From a virus, in IMG/VR virus record IMGVR_UViG_3300030110_000176, positions 1 through 23,127 of that record: a stretch of DNA of 23,127 nt, one strand, 5' to 3'. The notes beneath the pieces were generated by a model that was not told the DNA's origin, made no database searches, and saw only the letters and a program-made list of their open reading frames with translations. This document shows, in pieces, positions 1 through 8,700 of the stretch (position 1 is the first letter of the stretch; each line of letters starts with the position of its first letter). Both the position numbers and the translations under genes were made by a program.

Positions 1-8
1 CGATATAC

Positions 9-36
9 TTTACCTTATATAAGTTTTTGTTATAAT
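9..36 (+). promoter_or_regulatory. Candidate sigma70-type promoter ahead of the capsid gene
   Basis: A TATAAT hexamer at 31-36 lies 16 bases downstream of TTTACC at 9-14, close to the bacterial TTGACA/TATAAT pattern. It would start transcription near base 43 and give a leader of about 120 bases before the capsid start. I see nothing resembling the T7 RNA polymerase promoter (TAATACGACTCACTATA) here. In such AT-rich DNA a TATAAT is easily found by chance, so this is tentative. No other gene is visible in 1-163 apart from a stop-terminated open frame at 1-84 that I do not consider coding. Confidence 0.33.
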
Positions 37-47
37 TCAACTAACTT

Positions 48-58
48 CACTTCCATTT
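48..58 (+). repeat. Short direct repeat flanking the capsid-to-fibre block, left copy
   Basis: CACTTCCATTT here is identical to 20393-20403, which encodes the KWK(C) end of the 85-residue basic gene on the minus strand. The bases on either side are also partly alike. The two copies bracket the whole plus-strand block. An 11-base match can arise by chance in AT-rich DNA, so this is a weak call. Confidence 0.3.
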
Positions 59-86
59 TAACCTCTAGCAGGGTTGATTTGTAAGT

Positions 87-119
87 TAAAAGTGCCAGAT
101 ACGTCTGACAACACTTTTA
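87..119 (+). promoter_or_regulatory. Stem-loop in the leader of the capsid gene
   Basis: An 8-base arm TAAAAGTG (87-94) is complementary to CACTTTTA (112-119). Inside it a second arm CAGA (96-99) pairs with TCTG (104-107) around a TACG loop, leaving an asymmetric internal bulge. It sits 45 bases before the capsid start codon. Possible roles are an RNA processing site (T7 late messages are cut by RNase III at hairpins), a stabilising 5' structure, or a weak terminator for a gene upstream of the window. The pairing is seen directly; the role is not known. Confidence 0.45.
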
Positions 120-163
120 CGTCATGGATAAGAAGTCTGTAAACCTTTACTATTACTAGAAAA

Positions 164-1150
164 ATGGCTAATGCCACCGTTTCAAGGCTCGGTCTTGTAA
201 ACAATAGTGGAACAGGCTTTGATGCTCTGTTTCTTAAAACGTTTTCGGGTGAGATTCTAACTTCGTTTGCTGAAAATAATATTTTCAACGAAGCAATGCA
301 CACAGTTCGCCAAATCGAAAGCGGAAAATCAGCACAGTTTCCTGTATTAGGAACTGCGACTGCTGCCTACCATACAGTTGGTACACCTCTTGTTGGTGCA
401 AACCAAATCAAGGCAAATGAAAAGATCATAAATATTGATGATCTATTGATATCACAGGCTTTTGTGGCAGACATCGATAGTCTCAAGAATCACTATGATG
501 TTAGGCAAACCTATAGTTCCGAATTAGGAAAGGCTTTAGCCCGAACATACGATCAGAACGTTGCAAAGGTAATCGCAAATGCTTCTAGAGCTTCTACTAC
601 TCTTAGTGGTGGTAATGGAGGTGTTGTTCTAACTCTTGCTTCTGGTAATACTGCGTCAGCAAACGTTACTGGTGATGAGTTAGCAGCAGCTATCTACGAT
701 ATTGCTCAGACATTTGATGAAAGAGACATTCCTACTACAGATAGATTTGTAGTTTTACCACCTGCTGAGTATTACAAACTTGCAGAGTCAGCAACTAGAA
801 CAATAGACGTTGACTTTAACCCAGGCGGTAACGGTTCATTTGCATCAGGTAGAGTTCAGCAAATTGCTGGTATGCCTGTAATGATGAGCAACAACGTTCC
901 TCAATCAAACGTTTCATCTGAAGTTACTGGTACAAATAATAGCTACGCAGGTGACGATAGTAAAACTATTGGTTTAGTTTTCCATAAGTCGGCTGTAGGT
1001 ACTGTTAAATTAATGGACATGACTACTGAGATCTCTGGCTCTGACTATGGATTGATGTATCAAGGTACATTAATGGTTGCTAAATATGCTCTTGGTCATG
1101 GAATCCTAAGACCAGAAGCAGCAGCAACAATTAAATTATCTGCTTCCTAA
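164..1150 (+). CDS. Major capsid protein (T7 gp10-like)
   Basis: This 328-residue protein is the shell subunit of the icosahedral head. Its length is close to T7 gp10A (about 345 residues). The sequence has the feel of marine T7-like capsid proteins: an N-terminus MANATVSRLG, a helix-rich segment around residues 100-140 (HYDVRQTYSSELGKALARTYDQ) and a basic, glycine-rich C-terminal part. It lies directly before a strong terminator and tail tube genes, as in T7. The start at 164 matches the expected N-terminus, but there is no Shine-Dalgarno sequence before it (the preceding bases are CTAGAAAA). That is odd for what should be the most abundant virion protein. The scaffold and portal that normally precede it are instead on the opposite strand at the far end of the window. 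Confidence 0.93.
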   Translation: MANATVSRLGLVNNSGTGFDALFLKTFSGEILTSFAENNIFNEAMHTVRQIESGKSAQFPVLGTATAAYHTVGTPLVGANQIKANEKIINIDDLLISQAFVADIDSLKNHYDVRQTYSSELGKALARTYDQNVAKVIANASRASTTLSGGNGGVVLTLASGNTASANVTGDELAAAIYDIAQTFDERDIPTTDRFVVLPPAEYYKLAESATRTIDVDFNPGGNGSFASGRVQQIAGMPVMMSNNVPQSNVSSEVTGTNNSYAGDDSKTIGLVFHKSAVGTVKLMDMTTEISGSDYGLMYQGTLMVAKYALGHGILRPEAAATIKLSAS

Positions 1151-1162
1151 TTTACAAAAATG

Positions 1163-1193
1163 GGGTATCTTATTAGTAGATACCCTTTTTTTT
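1163..1193 (+). terminator. Intrinsic terminator after the capsid gene
   Basis: GGGTATCT (1163-1170) pairs perfectly with AGATACCC (1178-1185) around a 7-base loop and is followed by eight T residues (1186-1193). An A run just before the stem extends the pairing. It starts 13 bases after the capsid stop codon, the position T7 uses for its late terminator after gene 10. Partial read-through here would give high capsid and lower tail protein expression. The start codon of the next small gene follows the last T directly. Confidence 0.88.
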
Positions 1194-1292
1194 ATGCCAC
1201 AAGGTAAAGGAACGTATGGTAGTAAAGTTGGCAGACCAAAAGCCAAAAAAACTACTAAAAAAACTACTAAAAAAAAAGTTAAAAAAATGTAG
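1194..1292 (+). CDS. Tiny lysine-rich protein, 32 residues
   Basis: A 32-residue open frame starts MPQGKGTYGSKVGRPK and ends in a lysine/threonine tail made of two KKTT units and a VKKM end. I recall short phage proteins starting MPxGKGTYGSKVGRP next to structural genes, which supports it being real; no function is established for them. The start codon abuts the T tract of the preceding terminator and no Shine-Dalgarno sequence is present, so translation may be weak or may depend on read-through. The next gene starts 2 bases after its stop. It is strongly basic and could bind nucleic acid, which is inference only. Confidence 0.6.
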   Translation: MPQGKGTYGSKVGRPKAKKTTKKTTKKKVKKM

Positions 1293-1294
1293 CC

Positions 1295-1450
1295 ATGCCT
1301 AAAAAGAAACTTGGTCTATACGCAAACATCCATGCAAAAAGAAAGCGTATAAAAGCTGGTAGTGGTGAAAAGATGAGAAAGCCAGGTAGTAAAGGTTCTC
1401 CAACAGCAGCAAATTTTAGGAGAGCAGCTAAAACTGCTAAGAAAAGATGA
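1295..1450 (+). CDS. Small basic phage protein, 51 residues
   Basis: A 51-residue open frame starts MPKKKLGLYANIHAKRKR and continues through a KMRKPGSKGSPTAANF segment to a lysine/arginine end. I recognise this pattern (LYANIHAKRKRI...GSGEKMRKPGSKG) as a short conserved protein found near structural genes in many podoviruses and cyanophages, without a known function. It overlaps the start of the tail tube A gene by 4 bases (ATGA), so the two are probably translationally coupled. Its charge suggests DNA or RNA binding, or a minor virion component. The GSK and AA motifs loosely resemble part of the 85-residue basic protein at 20386-20643. Confidence 0.75.
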   Translation: MPKKKLGLYANIHAKRKRIKAGSGEKMRKPGSKGSPTAANFRRAAKTAKKR

Positions 1451-2055
1451 CAGTAGCAGCTACAACAGAATTAGAAGCTATTAACGTAATGTTAAGTGCG
1501 GTAGGAGAAGCACCAATAAACTCTCTTACAGGCACTTTGCCAGTAGATGCAAGACAAGCACAAAGTTTTCTTAACGAAGTTAGTAAAGAAGTACAAAGTG
1601 AAGGCTGGTCATTTAATTATGAATATGATGTAGTACTTACTAGGGATGCAGGTAATGGTATTGCGTTACCAACAAGTGCTTTACGTGTAGATGTAAGTAT
1701 TGCAAATCATCCTGATATAGATCCTGTACAAAGAGGATTAAAATTATACGATAGAAAAAATCATACATTTTCTTTTACAGAAGATCTTAAAGCTGAAATA
1801 GTTTATTTTTTAGCATTTGATGAATTACCAGAACCAGCTAGAAGATATATAAACATAAAAGCTGCAAGAATATTTATAGACAGAGTTTTAGGTGATGACG
1901 GATTAAGAACTTATACACAACAAGACGAAGTAAGAGCTAGAGCAGTATTTTTAGATTCTGACGCTAGTATTGCAGATCATAATGTTCTGACAGGAGATCC
2001 AGCGATCTCAGGTAGATTTGGTACATTTATGCCAAGTAAAGCATTAATTAGGTAA
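1447..2055 (+). CDS. Tail tubular protein A (T7 gp11-like)
   Basis: This 202-residue protein matches T7 gp11 (196 residues) in size and gene order. It forms the ring of the short tail that docks on the portal and is the adaptor for the nozzle and fibres. The N-terminal pattern ELEAINVMLSAVGEAPINSL, followed by a stretch around residue 50 with EVQSEGWSFN, is characteristic of the family. The start overlaps the preceding small gene (ATGA); an A/G-rich AAGAAAAG precedes the ATG. The gp12-like gene starts two bases after its stop, consistent with one late operon. Confidence 0.93.
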   Translation: MTVAATTELEAINVMLSAVGEAPINSLTGTLPVDARQAQSFLNEVSKEVQSEGWSFNYEYDVVLTRDAGNGIALPTSALRVDVSIANHPDIDPVQRGLKLYDRKNHTFSFTEDLKAEIVYFLAFDELPEPARRYINIKAARIFIDRVLGDDGLRTYTQQDEVRARAVFLDSDASIADHNVLTGDPAISGRFGTFMPSKALIR

Positions 2056-2057
2056 CT

Positions 2058-4520
2058 ATGGGACTTGTATCTAGAGCTATACCTACTTTATTAAGAGGTA
2101 TATCACAAGCTGCTGATGCGACAAAACAAGCTGACCATGCAGATTTACAAGACAACGCAAATAGTAGTCCAGTACAAGGATTAACAAAACGTAGTGGCTC
2201 ACAATTTGTCACTTCTATTAGCACATCTACATTAGGTAATGTTCATGTACAAACTATTAACAGAGATACAACAGAAAGATATATAGCAATATTTAGTAAT
2301 GGGAATGTAAAAGTCTATGAGTTAGATGGTACAGAAAAAACTGTAAACAAACCTGATGGTACAACTTATTTAAATACATCAAATCCAAGAGATCAAATAA
2401 AAACAGTAACGATTGCTGATTTTACTTTTGTTGTAAATACATCTGTAACTGCTGCTATGGACACTTCTTTGTCTCCTGGCAATATTACTCAAGCTGTTGT
2501 ATTTGTAAATCAAGTCTCAGATAAGACTACTTATACACTTACTGTAGATGGCACTACAGCTACTAAAGATACGTCAAGCGATAGCACATTAAGTACGACT
2601 ACTGTTGCTACAGCTTTGCGAACTGGTTTATCAGGTCTATCAGGTTTTACGATTACGCAAAATGGTGCTGTATTACGTATTAAAAAGAATGATGGTTCTA
2701 ATTTTTCTATAGATGGTACTGATACTCAAGGTAATTCTCACCTTACTGTAGTAAAAGACTCAGTACAAAGATTTACAGATCTACCAACAGTTTCACCACA
2801 TGGTTATGTAGTAGAAGTAAAAGGTGATGAAACAACAAACTTTGATAATTACTATGTAAAATTTGTAGCTAATAACAGTACTGTAGATGGCACATTAGAA
2901 GAAGGGCAATGGGAAGAAACTGTAGAAGCTGGTATTACTTTTAAATACAACTATGACACTATGCCACACGTTTTAATACGTCAGGCAGATGGTAATTTTA
3001 GATTTGCAAGGGTAGATGGAGATACTTATACAATAAGTGGAACTGATTTTACATTACCAAAATGGGGAGAAAGAACTGTAGGTGATTTAGAGTCAGCACC
3101 TAATTCTTCTTTTATAGGTACTAATATTAATAACGTATTTTTTTTTAGAAACAGATTAGGTTTTCTTGCAGATGATAATGTAGTTTTATCTAGAGTCTCA
3201 GAGTTTTTTAACTTTTTTCCAGAAACAGTTTTAACTGTTGTAGATTCAGATCCTATTGACGTAGCAGCATCACATACAAAAGTAGCTATTTTAAAAAATG
3301 CAGTCACTATGGGAGAACAGTTAATATTGTTTTCAGATCAAACACAATTTGTATTAGCTAGTTCATCAGATTCTTTAACACCAAAATCAGCAAACGTTAT
3401 AGTTGCAACAGAGTTTGAAAGTAGTGATCTTGTTGCACCTGTAGGTTCTGGTAGTTCTATATATTACCTAACAGATAAAGGACAGTTTGCAGGTGTAAGA
3501 GAATATATAACACAAGAAAATGCAGCTATAAAAGATGCAGCAAATATAACCATACATGTACCAAGACTTATACCAGCAAATATATTTAAGTTTGCAGTAT
3601 CTACTAACGAAGATGTACTGATATTATTAGGTTCTGATAATCCTAATAAATTATATGTAAACAGATGGTTAATAGGAGATAACAATAGAAAAATATTAAA
3701 CTCCTGGTCTACATATACTTTTAATGCAAGTAGAAGTATAAAAAATATTGATTTTATAGGAACAGATATGTTTATTGTTTTTGAAGAAGCAAATAAAGTT
3801 ACTTTAGAAAAAATACCTTTTGAAGCAAATTTTAGAGAAACTTATGCAGATTTTGAATATCATTTAGATCACAAGGTTACAGAAGCGACTACTGGTGTAA
3901 GTGTTTCATATAACTCAGGTACAGATGTTTCTACATTTACAGTTCCTTATAGGTTAAGAGCAAAAATGACTGTAGTAGGCAGGTATCTTAATACAGGAGA
4001 AACTAGCACATTTGTAGATACACAAGGCAATACAAAAACATTAAAGCCTGGACAAGTTTTATTGACTGCTAATGCTACAAACGGATCTACTTCTACAATT
4101 ACAATAAGTGGCGATTATAGAAATAGTAAATTTATTATTGGAGAACCATACGAAATGCACTATAGATTTAGTACACAAAGACTTACGCAAAGTAGCGGTG
4201 GTACTAATCAAGGAGAAGTAATTAGTGGTCGATTACAACTACGTAATTTTTATCTTAAGTTTGAAGATACTGGTTTTTTTAAAGTAGAAGTCACACCACA
4301 AAATAGAGATACAAGTATTCATAAATTTACTGGTAGATTTTTAGGAGCAGCTTCTAGTTCTATAGGAAGTATTAATTTAGAAACAGGCACATTTAAATTT
4401 CCTGTTATGAGTAGAGCAGATAGAGTTACTATAGATGTTAAAAATGACACTTTTTTACCTACACAATTAGCAAGTGCAGAATATGAAGCACAGTTTCATG
4501 TAAGAAGTAAGAGGATTTAA
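2058..4520 (+). CDS. Tail tubular protein B, tail nozzle (T7 gp12-like)
   Basis: This 820-residue protein corresponds to T7 gp12 (794 residues), which forms the distal tail nozzle through which DNA leaves. The N-terminus (MGLVSRAIPTLLRGISQAAD, then QGLTKRSGSQF) matches the family opening, in which an ISQ motif is followed by GLxKRP/S. The middle and C-terminal parts are rich in beta-strand patterns (for example NNVFFFRNRLGFLADDNVVL near residue 355), as expected for its propeller-like fold. A threonine-rich segment around residues 155-230 looks like an inserted domain. It ends in a TAATG overlap with the next gene, with AGAGGA upstream serving as the next gene's ribosome binding site. Confidence 0.93.
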   Translation: MGLVSRAIPTLLRGISQAADATKQADHADLQDNANSSPVQGLTKRSGSQFVTSISTSTLGNVHVQTINRDTTERYIAIFSNGNVKVYELDGTEKTVNKPDGTTYLNTSNPRDQIKTVTIADFTFVVNTSVTAAMDTSLSPGNITQAVVFVNQVSDKTTYTLTVDGTTATKDTSSDSTLSTTTVATALRTGLSGLSGFTITQNGAVLRIKKNDGSNFSIDGTDTQGNSHLTVVKDSVQRFTDLPTVSPHGYVVEVKGDETTNFDNYYVKFVANNSTVDGTLEEGQWEETVEAGITFKYNYDTMPHVLIRQADGNFRFARVDGDTYTISGTDFTLPKWGERTVGDLESAPNSSFIGTNINNVFFFRNRLGFLADDNVVLSRVSEFFNFFPETVLTVVDSDPIDVAASHTKVAILKNAVTMGEQLILFSDQTQFVLASSSDSLTPKSANVIVATEFESSDLVAPVGSGSSIYYLTDKGQFAGVREYITQENAAIKDAANITIHVPRLIPANIFKFAVSTNEDVLILLGSDNPNKLYVNRWLIGDNNRKILNSWSTYTFNASRSIKNIDFIGTDMFIVFEEANKVTLEKIPFEANFRETYADFEYHLDHKVTEATTGVSVSYNSGTDVSTFTVPYRLRAKMTVVGRYLNTGETSTFVDTQGNTKTLKPGQVLLTANATNGSTSTITISGDYRNSKFIIGEPYEMHYRFSTQRLTQSSGGTNQGEVISGRLQLRNFYLKFEDTGFFKVEVTPQNRDTSIHKFTGRFLGAASSSIGSINLETGTFKFPVMSRADRVTIDVKNDTFLPTQLASAEYEAQFHVRSKRI

Positions 4521-4972
4521 TGGGATATTTAAGAAAGTCTAATAACAAAGATTTAGATCATGTTATAAAAAACATGAGGGTAATAGATAAAATAGAAGCA
4601 TATTATCAAAGTGGTCAAAGTCCAGAAGATGCAGTAGCTTATAGTTATTTAAACAGTAGTATCACAATGACAGTTGCAGGTGATAAAGATCAACCTATGG
4701 GATTATGTGGTGTTGCACAAGATAAATGTATATGGTTTGTAGCTACTGATGAATTATACGAAACTAAAAAATATAGAATACAACTTATTAGAAAAGGTAA
4801 GGAATGGGTCGATAGTTTATTAAAAAACCACGATTATTTATATAATTATGTGTATAAAGAAAATACAAATGCTATTAAGTGGTTAAGGTCTATGAATTTT
4901 AATTTTATAAATCTACATCAAGAGTTTGGTTATCAGAAACAACCTTTTTATGAATTTATGAGGATAGTATAA
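4520..4972 (+). CDS. Internal virion protein gp13-like (acetyltransferase-like fold)
   Basis: This 150-residue protein sits exactly where T7 has gene 13 (138 residues), between gp12 and gp14. It shares the CxWFVxTDEL pattern (residues 70-79), the basic stretch before WVDSLLKNHDYLYNYVY and the C-terminal IKWLRSMNFNF. These are spaced like a GNAT-type acetyltransferase fold and match T7 gp13 well. T7 gp13 is required for virion morphogenesis and is not a demonstrated acetyltransferase; the same caution applies here. AGAGGA, 6 bases before the ATG, is a good ribosome binding site. The start overlaps the gp12 stop (TAATG). Confidence 0.83.
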   Translation: MGYLRKSNNKDLDHVIKNMRVIDKIEAYYQSGQSPEDAVAYSYLNSSITMTVAGDKDQPMGLCGVAQDKCIWFVATDELYETKKYRIQLIRKGKEWVDSLLKNHDYLYNYVYKENTNAIKWLRSMNFNFINLHQEFGYQKQPFYEFMRIV

Positions 4973-5760
4973 TGTGTATTTTTGCTGCCCCTGCTGTTGC
5001 TGGTGCTGCTGGAACAGGAATTAGTTTTGGTGCTGCTGCATCATTACCAGCTTTAGGTGCTGCTGCTGCCCCTGCATTTTTACCTGCTGCAACCGCAGCT
5101 TCTATATTTAGCCCTGCTGCCTTTGCTGCGTCATCCGCAATACCTTTTGCTGCTGGTATAGCTGCCCCTTTAGGTGTAGCTTCTGCAAGTAGTAGTTTTT
5201 TAGGTTTAGGTTCTGCTGCAAAACCATTTTTAGGAAGGCAAGCATTAAATTTTGGTACAAAATTATTTAGTGGCATACAACAAAGAAGAATTGCAAATCA
5301 ACAAGCACAGTACGCATACGAAGCTGCAAGACGAGGTGCGGAAGCTGCTGATCTTGCATTTTCTAGAGAAGTAGAAGCTACAGCAGCTAGATTAAAAGAA
5401 GAAAAAGCTAGTGCAGCACAGCAAAAATTAACAGCTACTATAAAAGGTATGAGAGCTAGAGCAGCTATAAGAGCAACAGAAAGATCAGGTCTTACAATAG
5501 ATTTACTATTACAGGATGCGGAAAATCAAGCTGCTAACCTAAGAGAAGCAATAGCACAAACTATGGAAACACAGACAAGGCAATATTCTAGGGATGTACA
5601 AGCATTTGAAGCGAAGAGAGATAGTAGAAGAAATCAACAAGTAGACTTACAAAATCAAGCATATGTAAATGCACAGAAAGCACCTACGCTTTTAGATACG
5701 ATTGCACAAACAGCAAATCAAGGTCTACAAGATTACACAACCCTTAAGGCATTAGCATGA
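4972..5760 (+). CDS. Internal virion protein gp14-like
   Basis: This 262-residue protein matches T7 gp14 (196 residues) in order and layout. T7 gp14 is ejected first and forms a pore in the outer membrane. The N-terminus MCIFAAPAVAGAAG resembles the MCWAAAIP opening of T7 gp14. Residues about 3-85 are almost entirely Ala, Gly, Ser, Phe and Pro, a hydrophobic region suited to membrane insertion and longer than in T7. From about residue 100 on, a charged, Gln/Ala-rich helical region (RRIANQQAQYAYEAARRG onward) resembles the coiled part of the family. GAGGA lies before the start; the stop overlaps the next start (ATGA). Confidence 0.85.
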   Translation: MCIFAAPAVAGAAGTGISFGAAASLPALGAAAAPAFLPAATAASIFSPAAFAASSAIPFAAGIAAPLGVASASSSFLGLGSAAKPFLGRQALNFGTKLFSGIQQRRIANQQAQYAYEAARRGAEAADLAFSREVEATAARLKEEKASAAQQKLTATIKGMRARAAIRATERSGLTIDLLLQDAENQAANLREAIAQTMETQTRQYSRDVQAFEAKRDSRRNQQVDLQNQAYVNAQKAPTLLDTIAQTANQGLQDYTTLKALA

Positions 5761-8700
5761 CAGATTCTTACATAGGAACAGAATTTAAATCTGGTACAAG
5801 ACCTAGAGATACTTTTGTACAACAAAGTAAAATTGCACCTGTAAATACACAAGATGCTATAGGTCAACTTGCTAGTGCATTATCAACAATAAATCCAGGA
5901 TTAAATAAATTAATAGAACAAAATATAAAAGAAAAGATTGCAGAAGATCAGGCAGAAGGACAAAGAATGGCAATAGAAGAGACTGTAGATAGTGGTGGTT
6001 TTTTAAATGTTGTAGATAACTATAGAAAAACAAATGGTGATGTAGCTGCAAATAATTTGATTGGTGGAAGCATGTTTATACAAGGTCAATACGAAAGAAC
6101 AAAAGCAAAATTAGGTCAACAGTCTCTTAAAAACGCATTAGATAATGGTTATACAAATACATTACTGCCATTTGTAGATCCAGAAACAGGAGAGACAATA
6201 CAAAAGCCTATAAACTCTTTTGCACCTAATGATCCTGTAGTCCAGGCTTGGAGGGATGGCATAGTAAAAAAACATACAGATAAATTAAGTGACGTTAGAC
6301 CAGCTTTTCTTAACAAGCATTTTTATCCAAAGATGCAAGAACATGTTTTTAACAATGCAAATCATCATATAAAAGAAAACAGAAAATATAAAATTACACA
6401 AATACAAACACAGTCAACGCAAGTTGTTACAGCTTTTGCAGCTACGTATTCTAAATACAGAGATATACAACCTTATACAGATTTAGAGTTAGAACAAATA
6501 GAAGATGGTACTTTTATAGGTGATGTAGATCCTAACCGTAAAGCATATGCAGAGTCATTACAAATAGTAGAAGATTATGCAACAGGACTTAGGAATTTAG
6601 GTCTTACAGGTACTAATGCAAAAACAACTTTTGACATTATATCTAAATCTATTATTAATAATGCAAAAATATTAGCAAGTAGTGGCAATCCAGCAGATCA
6701 ACAAGTAGCTAGAGACTTTCCTGTAAAAATGGCAAGTCTTATAAGGTATGGTAATGATGGTGGTACGTTAGTAAATCATCCAGAGTTTAAAGAAGAATAT
6801 GCAAAGTTTCAGTATAATTTTGATGATTCTGCTAGAAAAAGAATAGAGGGTAGACAGAAGTTAGGTAATACGTTTGCTAATGTTGAATTTAATAAAGACA
6901 TGGAAAACATATGGTATAACACAGAAGAGGTTGACGGTAAAACTGTTATTACTACAAGATCAAGAAAAGAAGTACAAAATGAATTTGCAAAATTACAAAC
7001 AAAATACAGAACTATTATTGATAAAGTAAACGAAAGAGGTTATGCAGATAATATTGAACTTAAAACAGATCTAGAAAAATTAAAACAATACATGAGTTAT
7101 GGTTTTGGTTCACAAGATACAGGTGTTTTATACCAATTATTAGCTGAAATACAAGCAAATCATCCTACATTAGATGATAAAGCATACGGAATGATAGACA
7201 AAGTAAGAGAAGATATAGCAAAGCATAAGACTATTGCAGACCGTATAGAAGATACAAGAACAGATATATATAAAATTACAAATCCTTATTTTGGTATTTT
7301 AGGTCTAGGTCAATATGGTTCTAATTTTGAACAAAAAAAGATTAATCAATTTACAATACAAACTGATAAATTATTAAGGCAATATTATTACAGTCGTTTG
7401 CAAGTACAAAAAGATGATGACGGAACATATTTTTATGGACATGATGCTGTTGATTTTGATACTTTCAAGCAAAACATTATAATTTCAGCACAAGTAGCAA
7501 CAGGTAATCTTAGCTTTGCAGAAGCGGACAAAATACCTGGATTTGTATATATGTATGACGTTACAAAAATTCCTATTCCAAATACATCTTTTGCTACAAC
7601 AGATAAGGAAGGTATAGAAAGTGTTATTTCACCAGGAGAAGAAGATATAAAAACAAGAATACCAGGATTTGTAGGGGTAGGAACTAACACTATAAGAGAT
7701 CAAAATACAGCTAATATAGCTGCACAAAAAGGTCTTACATTTAATCCAGAAGCAAGTCAAAAACAAGGTAGAGCAGTATTTGATAACCAACCAAGATCAA
7801 ATGACAACGTAGATGGTACGTTTGACGATAACCAAACTACTGAAATAGAAAACGACAATAGTGAAATAAATGAAGTTGTAAATAAAGGTACTAATGTAGA
7901 AGAAGAAGAAAATCTTAATGCAGAAGTAGAACTAGCAGATACAAATAATGCTGTTAAGGTGTCACGCAAGGTATTAGAAACATTAATAGAAAATGGGTCA
8001 GTTAAATTTAGTGCTGGTAGTTACGTAGATGATGATGGAAATACATATGCGTCAAGTGAACCTGTAGACATGAAAACAACTACAGGTAATAAACCACTTA
8101 TAGAAAATAATAAAAACGTATTCGAGCAAGATCCTGTGGATGCAGATGGATATGTTAAAAACATATCTCAGTCAGTATTCCAAAGATTACAACAACAAAA
8201 ACTTATAAAACCAATACAAAAAGATGGTAAAACATTCTATGAAAACGTAATGTCAGGTGAAATGTATCAGCTTGCAACACCTCTACAAACCAACAACGTA
8301 CAATCAGATATACCTAGCCAAGTAGAAACTGCACCTGGTTTTAATATAAATGACATACAAAATAGTTCACAAATACGTAGTGATGCAAGCACAGGATTAG
8401 GTGCAAAAGAAGGTGATTTTATTGCCATGAGTCCTACAGAAAAAAATAACGTAAAACAAAAACTTACAAGTATTTTAAAAGACGTAGATACAACAAAAAT
8501 TCCACAAAATACAATACAAGAAATGTTGTTAGCAGTAGGGTTTAGTCCTAGAGAAGCAAGAATATTAGCAGCAGTAGCAATGGCAGAATCAAGAGGTGAT
8601 GCTACTACAGATACAGTAAAGTCTGGTACAGATCCTAATAAAGAAAATGAGTTTTCTATAGGATTATTTCAGATTAATATGGAAGATAGATTTAAAGAGC

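Noticed and set aside
1-84. Open plus-strand frame from the window edge to a stop at 82-84, possibly the end of an upstream gene
   Set aside because: Only 27 codons are visible, the composition does not resemble a phage protein, and it overlaps the candidate promoter. It cannot be supported without the sequence to the left.
58-303. Minus-strand open frame of 81 residues across the capsid leader
   Set aside because: It overlaps the capsid gene start on the other strand, has no recognisable protein pattern and is best explained as a shadow.
1130-1165. T7-style frameshift at the capsid end giving a minor longer capsid form
   Set aside because: No slippery heptamer is visible before the stop, and the terminator follows closely.
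1262-1301. Programmed frameshift in the A-rich end of the 32-residue gene joining it to the next gene
   Set aside because: A -1 shift in the A run meets a TAA within a few codons and a +1 shift stops at about 1301, so neither enters the 51-residue frame.
4956-5276. Minus-strand Ala/Lys-rich frame of 106 residues
   Set aside because: It is the mirror of the GCT-rich gp14-like N-terminus; such repeats stay open on both strands.
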